Made by a program: the position numbers and the translations under genes. 64,000 nt of DNA from Virgisporangium ochraceum (GTDB lineage: Bacteria > Actinomycetota > Actinomycetes > Mycobacteriales > Micromonosporaceae), in NCBI RefSeq assembly GCF_016863655.1, contig NZ_BOPH01000105.1, positions 1 to 64,000 of the forward strand, read 5' to 3'. Below the pieces are notes generated by a model. It saw nothing but the letters and a program-made list of their open reading frames with translations. It did not search any database and was not told where the DNA came from. Shown piece by piece: positions 1-8,042 of the stretch (the stretch's first letter is position 1; every line of letters begins with the position of its first letter).

Positions 1-1
1 C

Positions 2-919
2 CTGGGCCCACGGTGGAACAACGTCGCCGGCGCATCGATGGACCCCGACATGCCCGGGGAGAGCCTGTTCGACCTCGCCCTGCCTGCCGCGTTCCGCGGC
101 GACCTCGACGACCACCATCTGCACCCGGCGCTGCTCGACTCGGCGACGTCGTTCGCCCGCGATCCGGAAACCGACCCGTTCCACCTGCCGTTCATGTACC
201 GCGAACTGACCGTTCTCACGGCGCTCCCGGCCGAACTGCACAGCCACATCCGGCGCCGGCAAGACAGTCCGCCCGGGACGATCGTGGCCGACGTGGATCT
301 CGTGGCATCCGACGGCACCGTCGTCGCGCGGGTGCGTGGTTACACCATGCGGGCCGTCACCGACGGGTCGTTCCTGCCGCAGCCCGCCACTACCGGCGGA
401 CCGGACGGGGTCGATCCGGCAGGGGCGGACCCGGAGCGCAACGGGTCGGTCGGGATCGCTCCGCGCGTCGGTGCACGCATGCTGCTCGATCTTCTCAGCG
501 TCCGGACCCCGCGCCAGGTCGTCGTCCGACCGTTCCGCGATGCGCACCCGGTGCCGCTGAGCGCACGCGCCGATGCCGCCGGCGGTACCGGCGCCCCTCT
601 CCGGCACCCGGGAGCGGGCCCGGGCGTGCAGCCGCTCGCGACACCGGCAGAACCGGACCGGCGCGCCGCGCCCCCACCGGTGGCGCCCGGAACCGATGAC
701 ACGCACCGGCTGCTGGAGCTCTGGCGCGACGCCCTCGGCACGGAGGATCTGGGCGAGAACTCCGACTTCTTCGAACTCGGCGGGAACTCGCTGATGGCCG
801 TCGAACTGATGTCGAAGATCCGCGACACGTTCGGCGTCGACCTCAGCATCGCCGCACTCTTCGACCACCCCACGGTCGCCGCCCTCTCGGCCGAGCTGCG
901 ACGTCTGGGAACCGTCTGA
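2..919 (+). CDS. Modular polyketide synthase, C-terminal part (dehydratase half and acyl carrier domain), cut by window edge
   Basis: The reading frame is open from the first bases, so this is the 3' end of a larger type I PKS or PKS/NRPS gene that starts to the left. The first part reads GPRWNNV followed by a LHPALLDSA block, the second hot-dog half of a PKS dehydratase with its catalytic Asp in HPALLD. A proline- and glycine-rich linker follows, then an 80-residue carrier domain with DFFELGGNSLMAVEL, whose Ser is the phosphopantetheine site. No ketoreductase, enoylreductase or thioesterase lies between DH and carrier. The stop (TGA) is one base away from the ATG of the next gene, so the two are co-translated. 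The chain on this carrier is presumably the substrate of one of the next two gene products (inference). Confidence 0.9.
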   Translation: MGPRWNNVAGASMDPDMPGESLFDLALPAAFRGDLDDHHLHPALLDSATSFARDPETDPFHLPFMYRELTVLTALPAELHSHIRRRQDSPPGTIVADVDLVASDGTVVARVRGYTMRAVTDGSFLPQPATTGGPDGVDPAGADPERNGSVGIAPRVGARMLLDLLSVRTPRQVVVRPFRDAHPVPLSARADAAGGTGAPLRHPGAGPGVQPLATPAEPDRRAAPPPVAPGTDDTHRLLELWRDALGTEDLGENSDFFELGGNSLMAVELMSKIRDTFGVDLSIAALFDHPTVAALSAELRRLGTV

Positions 920-920
920 G

Positions 921-3161
921 ATGGCGCAGGCTGCCCACACCGTCCCGCTGACGTCCGAGTGGTCGGTGTGGCGCGTCGGCGCGCTCCGCAGCGCCGGCAC
1001 GCCGTTCGACTGGCTGGATGGTCTGGCCGTCGGGGCCGGCAGCGACGGTGCCGGGACCGCGATAGGCCGGGCGCTCGGCGAACCGCGCATCGTGGAAGCC
1101 CTCTCGTGGCAGAACCCGCCGCTGGTCGAGAACTGGGTGGGCGCGTACAGCGCGGCCGCCCGCGACGGGGATCCTCCGCGCTGCACCGGCAAGCGCGCGG
1201 CCACCATCGCCCGGTACCTGCAGCGCTACTGCGCCAAGAACGACACCATCGGCTCGTTCGGCCCGGTCGCATGGGCCCGCCTCGACACCGAACACGACGG
1301 GGTGGCGGTGAGCGGGACGACGGAGATCCGCCACAGCACCGTCTATCTGGAGCCGTGGGTCCTCGTCGCACTCGGCGCGCGGTGGCGCCGGGACGGGCGG
1401 CTCCTGCCACATCTGCCGGTCCGTCTGCACCCGGCCGTCTGGTGGGACGGCCGGGTCCTACGACTTCCGTCGCGCGCCGGTCCCCCGGTCTCCGGACCCG
1501 TCGCGGCCGTGCTCGACGTGCTGCGGGACGACCACCGGCTCACGGTTTCCCGCACCGCGGCTGAAGCCGCGCGACGATCCGGCACGACGGCGGCCGAGGT
1601 GCAGGAGGAACTCGTCCGGCTCGGCTCGGCGGGCATCGTCGACATCGGATTCCGGATCCCTATGGACGAGTCGCCGGCCGCGCACCTGCGTGAGCAGGTC
1701 GCCTGGATCACGTGCGCCGACACCCGGGCGGTGCTCCTCGCCGAGGTGGACGAGATCGAACGCGCGCGCGACGCCGTCGCCGAGGCCGTCGGGGATCCGT
1801 GGCGCCTGCACGAGGCGCTGTCCGCGTTGTCCCGCACCGTGTCCCGGCTCACCGGCGCGGCCGGCCACCGCTCGAAGGACCGCGCCCGGGTAGGTCGCAC
1901 ACCGGCCTATGTGGACTGCCGGCGGGACCTCGATGTCGATATCGGCCGGAATGCGATGGACGCGCTGCGACGTCCCCTCGGTCTGGTCCTCGACAGCGCC
2001 CGGTGGCTCGCCGCCGAAGTGGCGGACGCCGTCGAGGCCGCGCTGCGCGTCCGTCACGCCGAGCTGGGCCGGACCGGCCGGCAGATCCGCCTCAGCGAGC
2101 TCTACTTCAGCGTCGCCGACGTCCTCGCCGGTCGTCCCGGAACGGTGATCGACGAGGTGATGACCGACTTCCACCTACGGTGGCGCGAGCTGCTGCCCGA
2201 CGACGACCGGCCCGTCGTGCGCCTGTCCTCGGCCGATATCGGCTCCCGGGCCGCAGCGCTGTTCCCCGCCCGCGCCGCGCGTTGGCAGGGTGCCCGCTAC
2301 CACAGCCCCGACCTCATGCTGTCCCTGCGCGGTGACAGGCCACAGTGGATCCTCGGGGAGCTGCATGTCGCCCTGAACACGTTGGAGAGCCGGGTCTTTC
2401 ACACGCAGTCCGACGACCCGCGGTGGCTGATCGGCGCGACCGCGTCCGACATGGCGGCGGGGCGCGTCGTGGCGCTGCCGCCGGTCGACTCCCCGGAGGT
2501 CAGTCCACGAACCTACCCTCCGCTGACCGTGCACGTCCCCGGCCGCTACGTCTACTGGTCCACCGGGCTCGACTCCGGCGCGCCGGACGGCTCACCCGCG
2601 TGGCCGGCGGCCGCGCTGACGGTCGGAAACCACGACGGGAGGCTGGTGGTCGAGGCACCCGGCGGAGCATGGCACGCACCGGTCCTGGAGGTTCTCGGCG
2701 ACATGCTGACAGCACTGGTCGTCGACCGGTTCCGGATCACCGCACCGCGGCCGTCCACCCCCCGGGTCGTCCTCGACGATCTCGTCGTTCAGCGACGGAG
2801 CTGGACCGTCCCGGGAGCACACCTCGCGGGGGGCGTCCGGGCGGTGGAGCGCATCCGGGCGGACCTCGCCGCGCGCGGGCTACCACGACATCTCTTCGCG
2901 CGGACGGCGCCCGCTACCAAGCCGTTCTACGTCGACCTCCAGGCTCCGCTGCTGGTCCGCAACCTGATCCGGGCCTGCGGCCCGCCGAGCGGTACCGGCG
3001 ACGTCCGCCTGGCCGAGATGCTCCCCGGCCCGGAGGATCTGTGGCTCACCGACCCGGCCGGCCGCCGGTACACGTCCGAGCTCCGAATGATCGCCGTCGA
3101 CAACCTGACGGGCAGCCCGCGGCGCGAGCCGTGGACGAAAGGAGAGGTCCGTGGAGCGTGA
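921..3161 (+). CDS. LanB-type lantibiotic dehydratase N-domain protein (tRNA-dependent glutamylation/peptide-ligase fold)
   Basis: A 746-residue protein recognisable as the lantibiotic dehydratase N-terminal family. The best signature is YLQRYCAKNDTIGSFGPV at about residues 99-116, the conserved block of LanB glutamylation domains. Family members use aminoacyl-tRNA: LanB proteins glutamylate Ser/Thr of a precursor peptide before elimination, and the shorter PEARL relatives ligate amino acids to peptides. The length fits the glutamylation domain alone; I see no separate SpaB-type elimination domain afterwards. There is no obvious precursor peptide nearby. The gene sits one base after a PKS carrier domain and overlaps the thioesterase-like gene by 11 bp, so it belongs to a polyketide operon rather than a classic lanthipeptide one. 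Whether it acts on a peptide or on a carrier-bound chain cannot be told from sequence. Confidence 0.8.
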   Translation: MAQAAHTVPLTSEWSVWRVGALRSAGTPFDWLDGLAVGAGSDGAGTAIGRALGEPRIVEALSWQNPPLVENWVGAYSAAARDGDPPRCTGKRAATIARYLQRYCAKNDTIGSFGPVAWARLDTEHDGVAVSGTTEIRHSTVYLEPWVLVALGARWRRDGRLLPHLPVRLHPAVWWDGRVLRLPSRAGPPVSGPVAAVLDVLRDDHRLTVSRTAAEAARRSGTTAAEVQEELVRLGSAGIVDIGFRIPMDESPAAHLREQVAWITCADTRAVLLAEVDEIERARDAVAEAVGDPWRLHEALSALSRTVSRLTGAAGHRSKDRARVGRTPAYVDCRRDLDVDIGRNAMDALRRPLGLVLDSARWLAAEVADAVEAALRVRHAELGRTGRQIRLSELYFSVADVLAGRPGTVIDEVMTDFHLRWRELLPDDDRPVVRLSSADIGSRAAALFPARAARWQGARYHSPDLMLSLRGDRPQWILGELHVALNTLESRVFHTQSDDPRWLIGATASDMAAGRVVALPPVDSPEVSPRTYPPLTVHVPGRYVYWSTGLDSGAPDGSPAWPAAALTVGNHDGRLVVEAPGGAWHAPVLEVLGDMLTALVVDRFRITAPRPSTPRVVLDDLVVQRRSWTVPGAHLAGGVRAVERIRADLAARGLPRHLFARTAPATKPFYVDLQAPLLVRNLIRACGPPSGTGDVRLAEMLPGPEDLWLTDPAGRRYTSELRMIAVDNLTGSPRREPWTKGEVRGA

Positions 3162-3972
3162 CTACTGGAGGACGGTCCACTCCGGACAGAGCGGCACGAC
3201 GATCGCCGCCGTGGACTTCGTCGGCACCCATGCCCGAGCGACGTTCTCTCACATGGCCGCCGCCCTGCCGGGCAGCCACACCATGATGAGGACGGCGGTT
3301 CCGAAGGAGGTCGCGGATCGGCGGACCGGCGACCCGGGACCGTACCTGGCCGCGTGGATGCGGGAACTCGCCGAGATCGACGACGTGGTGGCCGTCATCG
3401 GCTACTGCGCCGGTGGTCCGTTCGCGATCGAGATGTCACGGCGTCTCGCCGCCTCGGGTCGGCCGGCGCCTGCCGTCGTGCTGATCGATCCGGAGCCGGT
3501 GTCGGCGGAGACGCTGCGGTACCAGTTCCGTCTGGTCGCACGGGCGATGGGACAGGAAACCGCCACCGGAGCACCCGACGTCGCCGGTACCGGACCGGTC
3601 GCGGACGGCGGCCCGGGACATCTGCTCGCCCTGGCGGCGGACCTGTCCGGCCGGTACGAGGCGATGGTGCGCGACAGCTTCGTCCGCCTGGACCTCGCCC
3701 CGGACCTCGGCGACGAGCTGGTGCTCCACTTCCGGCGCTACCTCGACTACCTGTGCGCGGCGGGAGCCCTGTACGGCAGCGCGCCCGCTCCGGACGCGCA
3801 CGCCTTCATCTCCGCCGACCACCCCTTCCCCGACGGCCTCGACGGGCCGTGCCGTCGGTTCGACGTCGCCCGGGAGGACTTCCTGGGTGATCCCGGCGTC
3901 GTCGACGCCGTCGCGCGGCTCGTTGCCGCGGACCGGCCCGGCACCGCGGTCACGCGTGGCGCCGGCCGCTGA
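3151..3972 (+). CDS. Thioesterase-like alpha/beta hydrolase with Cys in the nucleophile elbow
   Basis: A 273-residue protein of type II/chain-release thioesterase size. The nucleophile elbow is GYCAGG (Cys at residue 86) in place of the usual GxSxG, and the acid is probably Asp113 in VLIDPEP. In the C-terminal segment where thioesterases carry GxHF, this protein reads REDFLGDPG, so the expected catalytic His is not evident; an alternative His lies in SADHPF. The GTG start lies inside the end of the upstream gene and is preceded by AAGGAGAGG, a strong ribosome site, so the overlap is real. It probably releases, hydrolyses or transfers the product chain of the upstream PKS. It could also be an acyltransferase or an inactive scaffold. 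It converges on the PGK-like gene with a 23-bp overlap. Confidence 0.75.
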   Translation: MERDYWRTVHSGQSGTTIAAVDFVGTHARATFSHMAAALPGSHTMMRTAVPKEVADRRTGDPGPYLAAWMRELAEIDDVVAVIGYCAGGPFAIEMSRRLAASGRPAPAVVLIDPEPVSAETLRYQFRLVARAMGQETATGAPDVAGTGPVADGGPGHLLALAADLSGRYEAMVRDSFVRLDLAPDLGDELVLHFRRYLDYLCAAGALYGSAPAPDAHAFISADHPFPDGLDGPCRRFDVAREDFLGDPGVVDAVARLVAADRPGTAVTRGAGR

Positions 3973-5206
3973 CCGGGCGGCCGCGCATCGCGTCGAGAAC
4001 CGGACACGACCCGGTGGCCAGGAACGTCAACGCCGAACCGCCGCCGGCGCTACGCCGGCCCGACCACGGCAGCTCCGCCACGGTGTCGCCGCCGAGCAGC
4101 AGTGCGTTGTCACCTTGCAACGCGAAAGCGCCGAGGATGACGTCGGTGGTTGCCCGGCAGCCATCGACGTACAGCGCTGGCGTTCCGGCGAGCAGACACC
4201 TGACCGGGCGGCCACGCGAGCCGCTCAGCCGGCCGAGGGCCCAGGGTTCGAGAACGAAGTCGACGATCATGTCGGCGTCGGGGATCGGCTCGCTGACCCG
4301 CGCCCGCCGCACGTCGGCGTGCCGGTTCCCGGCCGCGCGGACGAACACCTCCGACGCGACGTGCAGCTCCGCGCGCCGTGGCCGGGACCGCACCATGCGG
4401 GCCGCCGCCACCATGCGGTCGGCCGACGTGCCGAGGAAGGAGCCACCGATCGAGTGCCCGCCGGCGCGCAGCAACGCATTCAGCACGACGCCGCCGGCGA
4501 TGACGAGGTCGTACCGGTCGACGAGATACGCCAGACCGACCTCGACCTTTTCCCGCTTCATCCCGCCCAGAACCGCCACCGAGTAATGACTCTCGTCTGT
4601 TCCGGCCCACCGGTCCAGCGCGGTGACCTCCCGGACGACGCTGTCGGCCAGAAACGCCGGGCGGTGCGCCAGTATGCCGACATTCGAGGCGTGTGCACGG
4701 TGCGCCTTGGAGAAGCCGCCGACCGCGACCTGATCGCCGAGCTTCGCGAACTCGGCGGCGAGCTGCGGGTCGTTGTTCTGTTCGCCGGCGTAGAAGCGGG
4801 TGTTGCCGAAGACGGTGACCGAACCTGGAGCCATGGTGTGCGCGAGATCGACCGCCTCCCCACCGACCGCCGCGGGCACGTACTGCACCCGCGTTCCCAG
4901 CCTGTGGCCGAGGTAGTCGGCGACGTGGCCGAGATGCGCTGCCGAAGCCGGGCCGTCGCCCTGGTGCGAGAGCAGAGCCACCCTGGCGCCCCCTCGCACC
5001 AGCCGTCGCAGATCGGCGACCTCGCTGTCGATCCGCGCGGAGACCGGTAGCTCGCGTCGGCCGGCCACGGCGGGCACGTTGAACCCCGCCGAATAGACCC
5101 ACCGCGATCCGCGCTCGACGACCGCGTCCCGGAGCAGAGGGACATCCCGCAGCGCGGATACCCCGGACAGCGAAGCATGTGACATGACGACCACGTCCTG
5201 ACGCAT
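3950..5206 (-). CDS. Divergent phosphoglycerate kinase homologue in a biosynthetic setting
   Basis: About 418 residues, collinear with phosphoglycerate kinase from end to end: GFNVP near residue 41, SHQGDG near 80, GNTRFYAGEQNND near 134, AHRAHAS near 169, LGGMKREK near 213, GGDT near 372 and a GGGSALTFLA block near the C-terminus. The ATP-side motifs are kept. Several residues that hold 3-phosphoglycerate in true PGKs are changed: RxDFNVP reads SAGFNVP, and HLGRP reads HQGDG. It is therefore probably a paralogue with a different acid substrate, not the glycolytic enzyme. Family chemistry is reversible transfer between ATP and an acyl phosphate, so it may activate a carboxylate or supply 1,3-bisphosphoglycerate to the neighbouring pathway (inference). 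The start is uncertain: ATG at 5206, or ATG at 5185 which has AGGA upstream. Confidence 0.8.
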   Translation of the reverse strand: MRQDVVVMSHASLSGVSALRDVPLLRDAVVERGSRWVYSAGFNVPAVAGRRELPVSARIDSEVADLRRLVRGGARVALLSHQGDGPASAAHLGHVADYLGHRLGTRVQYVPAAVGGEAVDLAHTMAPGSVTVFGNTRFYAGEQNNDPQLAAEFAKLGDQVAVGGFSKAHRAHASNVGILAHRPAFLADSVVREVTALDRWAGTDESHYSVAVLGGMKREKVEVGLAYLVDRYDLVIAGGVVLNALLRAGGHSIGGSFLGTSADRMVAAARMVRSRPRRAELHVASEVFVRAAGNRHADVRRARVSEPIPDADMIVDFVLEPWALGRLSGSRGRPVRCLLAGTPALYVDGCRATTDVILGAFALQGDNALLLGGDTVAELPWSGRRSAGGGSALTFLATGSCPVLDAMRGRPVSGRRHA

Positions 5207-5366
5207 CGAGCCGACCCTGTTGTATTGTGCCGCACGGCATGGCCGCTGACACGCCGCCGGCAATCCACCTGCTCGCATCGGGACCCGCAGGCATACGTAT
5301 CGGGGCGGCAAGAGGTCGCCGCAGCTGATCAGGCCGGGTACTGTCGGCCGACAGGGCGACTGGAAG

Positions 5367-7922
5367 CTAACCGCGAGGGCTGTTACGGAGTTCGCCGCGC
5401 CAGTGCAGGAGTTTGTCGCGAGTCCTCAACGTGTCGGGGTGGTCCCGGCCAAGAAACCGACGTTGGTCGACCAGCAACTCTTCCAGTGCTGCAGCAGCGC
5501 CGGCCGGGTCTCCGACTTCGCCCTGCCAGTGGGCCAGGTCTTCGCGGTAGCCCAGAGTCTCGCGGTGGTGAGGACCGAGCGCTCGCGTAGTGTCCCTCAC
5601 CAGATCCCAAAGTTCGGCGATGGCAGTCGCCGGGTCTCCGCCTGCACGGCGGAAGAAGGCGATGTAGTAGCGGCGCGAGAGGGTCCGGGGATGATCGGGC
5701 CCATACAGCCGCAATGTGTAGGACAGGATTTCGTGGAACGCGTCGACCGCACCCTCGTTGTCACCGGCCAGGCCGCGCCAGTAGGCGTGGTTGCTACGGA
5801 TCGTCCAGATCACAGGATGATCGGCGCCGAGCAGGCGGACGGCGTCGGCCTCGACCACCTCGAATTCAGCAACGGCTTCAGCAGGGTTGACGGCCATCCC
5901 TCGCCAGGTGGCGATGTCCCCACGGGTTCTGAGCGTATCCGGTTCGCCCGGCCCCAACACACGGGTCTGGTCGGCGAGCAGCGTCATGAACGTAGCAAGC
6001 TTCTCTGCGGGGACCTCACTGTCAGCCCAGAAGGTTGCGAAGTAGCGAGTTTCGAGAACGTCTCGATGATCCGGACCATGCCTCGCGTCCACCGCGATCG
6101 ACAGTTTCTGAAAGTACTCGGACGCGCTGATCGCGAGGCCGGTGCGACCGACGCTGTCTCCGGACTTGAACAGCACCCGATGGACACCATCTTCTCCATC
6201 CAGGAGAAGCGAGCCGGTGTGCTCGTACAACCTCGCGACGTTATTACGAAGCAACTGGGCACGAGCGGCGTCGTACTCCACCGGTGGCCACATCTCCAGC
6301 AGCGCGTCGGCGGCGGCCTGCGCCAGGGCGCGCATCTGATCAGGAGCAACAGCCTCACGCACGGCACGTTGAAGTAGGCCATGGATGCGAATCGCGCCTG
6401 CGACCTCGTCTATGGTGATCAGACTGAAGCGGCGCAAGAGATGCAACGCGTCATCGATGTCGAGAGCTTCGATCGGCCGGCCCAGGCGGTCGGTGCAGTA
6501 GTTGGCGATTGCCCGGCTCGCGGACAACTCACCGGGGACAGCGTTCGGATCGAGCAGCGCACACAACTGGAGAACAGGACGAGCCATGCCGACGGGGGCC
6601 AACCGATCCGCCTGGTCGATCGACAGGACCCACGTCGCGGACACAGTCGCCTGATGCTGGTCAGGCAGCGCATGAGGGGCCAACTCAGACAGCCGGCGGC
6701 GCTGGTCGGCCAGCCGCTGCCGATAGGCGGCGCAGGTCATACGAACTCCGCGGTCGAGGATGTATGCCGCCGCCTGGGCCAGGGCCAACGGCAGGTAACC
6801 CAGATCCGAGGCCAGTGCGTCGGCCTGTTCCAACCGGTGGGGATGGTCCTCCAACTTGCTCTGCAGATAGTTTCTTGCTTGCGCTGGGGTGAAAACATCC
6901 ACGTCGATCACTCGTCGGCCGGCCAGCAACGCGGCGTCGCGTCTGCGGGTCGTCACGACCGTACGGCCCCGTTCCACGACGGGCGGCCATAGACCTGTCA
7001 GGTCGGCCGGGTCCGCCAGGTCGTCCAGAACGATCAACCACCGCCGATCGGTGACGGCCAACCACGCCAGCAGCCGATCCGCTCCGTCCAGCGGGTTCGG
7101 GTCGTCGATCCCGGTACTGGCGGTCGCGGCTTGCGCATAGGCATCAATGATGCCCACACGCGAGGTGGCGGTCACCCAGACGAGCAGGTCTACCGCGCCT
7201 CCGCTCCACAGTTGATTCGCGATGGTCGCGGCGACCTGGGTCTTACCGACCCCTCCGAGTCCTGACACCACCTGACCTACCAACACGGCGCCAGGTTCAG
7301 CCATCGCAGTAGCCAACCGGTGGTCGGCCGGGCGGTCCTGCCGGCAGTGCACCGGAGGTGGCACTACTCCGACACGCACCGGCCAGACCGGCTCACGCCC
7401 CGGATAGACGTGAGCGTGAACGACGTTGGTGGTCAGGGGCGCGTAGACACTCCCCCCGACTCCGACTGAACCAGATCCGGAGACGTCACCGACCGGCGCG
7501 ACCCCGCCGAAGTAGTTGTACTGCGAGTTGTGATCGCCGAACTGGCCACCCCTGACCGATGCGACGTCAGATGCCGGCGAAGCTGTCGACCGTCGGTCCG
7601 GCGACTCGGCCGAGGGTCCGGACGACGGGTCCGGCACCAGATCGATCAAGGCGAAGAGCCGCCGAACGGCGACCAGCACCTGCTCGTCATCGCCGACCCC
7701 GGACTCGATCAAGACCTCGCCGAGACGGTCCCGCAGCATCACCGGTTCGACTCCATCGGCATCCAGTTCCTGCACGACCTCGGCATGGGCGACGCCGACA
7801 CGATCCTTGATCAATTCCTTCAACTCGACGTGCGCGGCCACGACGGCGGCCGAGGCCGGACCCTGTCGTCGCATCCCAGCACCGGCGAACAACGCCGCGA
7901 CGATCGCCTCTACCGCCGACAT
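5367..7922 (-). CDS. STAND NTPase: helical domain, RHIM/BASS-like motif, NB-ARC ATPase, TPR repeats
   Basis: An 851-residue NLR-like protein. Residues 1-95 form a helical domain shared with the downstream-encoded 853-residue protein. A Ser/Pro-rich linker leads to VRGGQFGDHNSQYNYF (about 123-138), which resembles RHIM-type amyloid signalling motifs known in bacterial NLRs. The NTPase has Walker A GLGGVGKT (220-227), Walker B WLIVLDDL (294-301), a TTRRRD sensor and a LGYLPLAL segment typical of NB-ARC. The C-terminal third holds tandem tetratricopeptide repeats with recurrent LGPDHPxTLxxR blocks, the likely sensor. No transmembrane segment is seen. The ATG at 7922 follows GGGAGCGG. The gene lies 120 bp downstream of the second STAND gene on the same strand, so the two probably form one unit. 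Family knowledge points to signalling or immunity; the trigger is unknown. Confidence 0.85.
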   Translation of the reverse strand: MSAVEAIVAALFAGAGMRRQGPASAAVVAAHVELKELIKDRVGVAHAEVVQELDADGVEPVMLRDRLGEVLIESGVGDDEQVLVAVRRLFALIDLVPDPSSGPSAESPDRRSTASPASDVASVRGGQFGDHNSQYNYFGGVAPVGDVSGSGSVGVGGSVYAPLTTNVVHAHVYPGREPVWPVRVGVVPPPVHCRQDRPADHRLATAMAEPGAVLVGQVVSGLGGVGKTQVAATIANQLWSGGAVDLLVWVTATSRVGIIDAYAQAATASTGIDDPNPLDGADRLLAWLAVTDRRWLIVLDDLADPADLTGLWPPVVERGRTVVTTRRRDAALLAGRRVIDVDVFTPAQARNYLQSKLEDHPHRLEQADALASDLGYLPLALAQAAAYILDRGVRMTCAAYRQRLADQRRRLSELAPHALPDQHQATVSATWVLSIDQADRLAPVGMARPVLQLCALLDPNAVPGELSASRAIANYCTDRLGRPIEALDIDDALHLLRRFSLITIDEVAGAIRIHGLLQRAVREAVAPDQMRALAQAAADALLEMWPPVEYDAARAQLLRNNVARLYEHTGSLLLDGEDGVHRVLFKSGDSVGRTGLAISASEYFQKLSIAVDARHGPDHRDVLETRYFATFWADSEVPAEKLATFMTLLADQTRVLGPGEPDTLRTRGDIATWRGMAVNPAEAVAEFEVVEADAVRLLGADHPVIWTIRSNHAYWRGLAGDNEGAVDAFHEILSYTLRLYGPDHPRTLSRRYYIAFFRRAGGDPATAIAELWDLVRDTTRALGPHHRETLGYREDLAHWQGEVGDPAGAAAALEELLVDQRRFLGRDHPDTLRTRDKLLHWRGELRNSPRG
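7503..7553 (-). other. Amyloid-type signalling motif coding segment (RHIM/BASS-like), copy 1
   Basis: Codes for RGGQFGDHNSQYNYFGG inside the NB-ARC/TPR protein. The spacing QFGxHNxQxNYF is matched by the paralogue at 10260-10304. The G-x-Q-x-G-x-x-N-x-Q-x-N pattern is like RHIM-related motifs described in actinobacterial NLRs. The assignment is by eye. Confidence 0.6.
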
Positions 7923-8042
7923 GTACCGCTCCCACCCAGGTCGATGGACACCTATGTTCCGGAAGACCGACCGTCACTCACACCTGGAGAACGTATCGAT
8001 CTCGCCGGACCCCCTCGTCGAGAAACTCGGAGGGTCGAGCTG

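Noticed and set aside
2500-3286. Overlapping frames near the end of the LanB-like gene as a possible precursor peptide
   Set aside because: They are shadows of the LanB reading frame; no leader/core design or ribosome site was seen.
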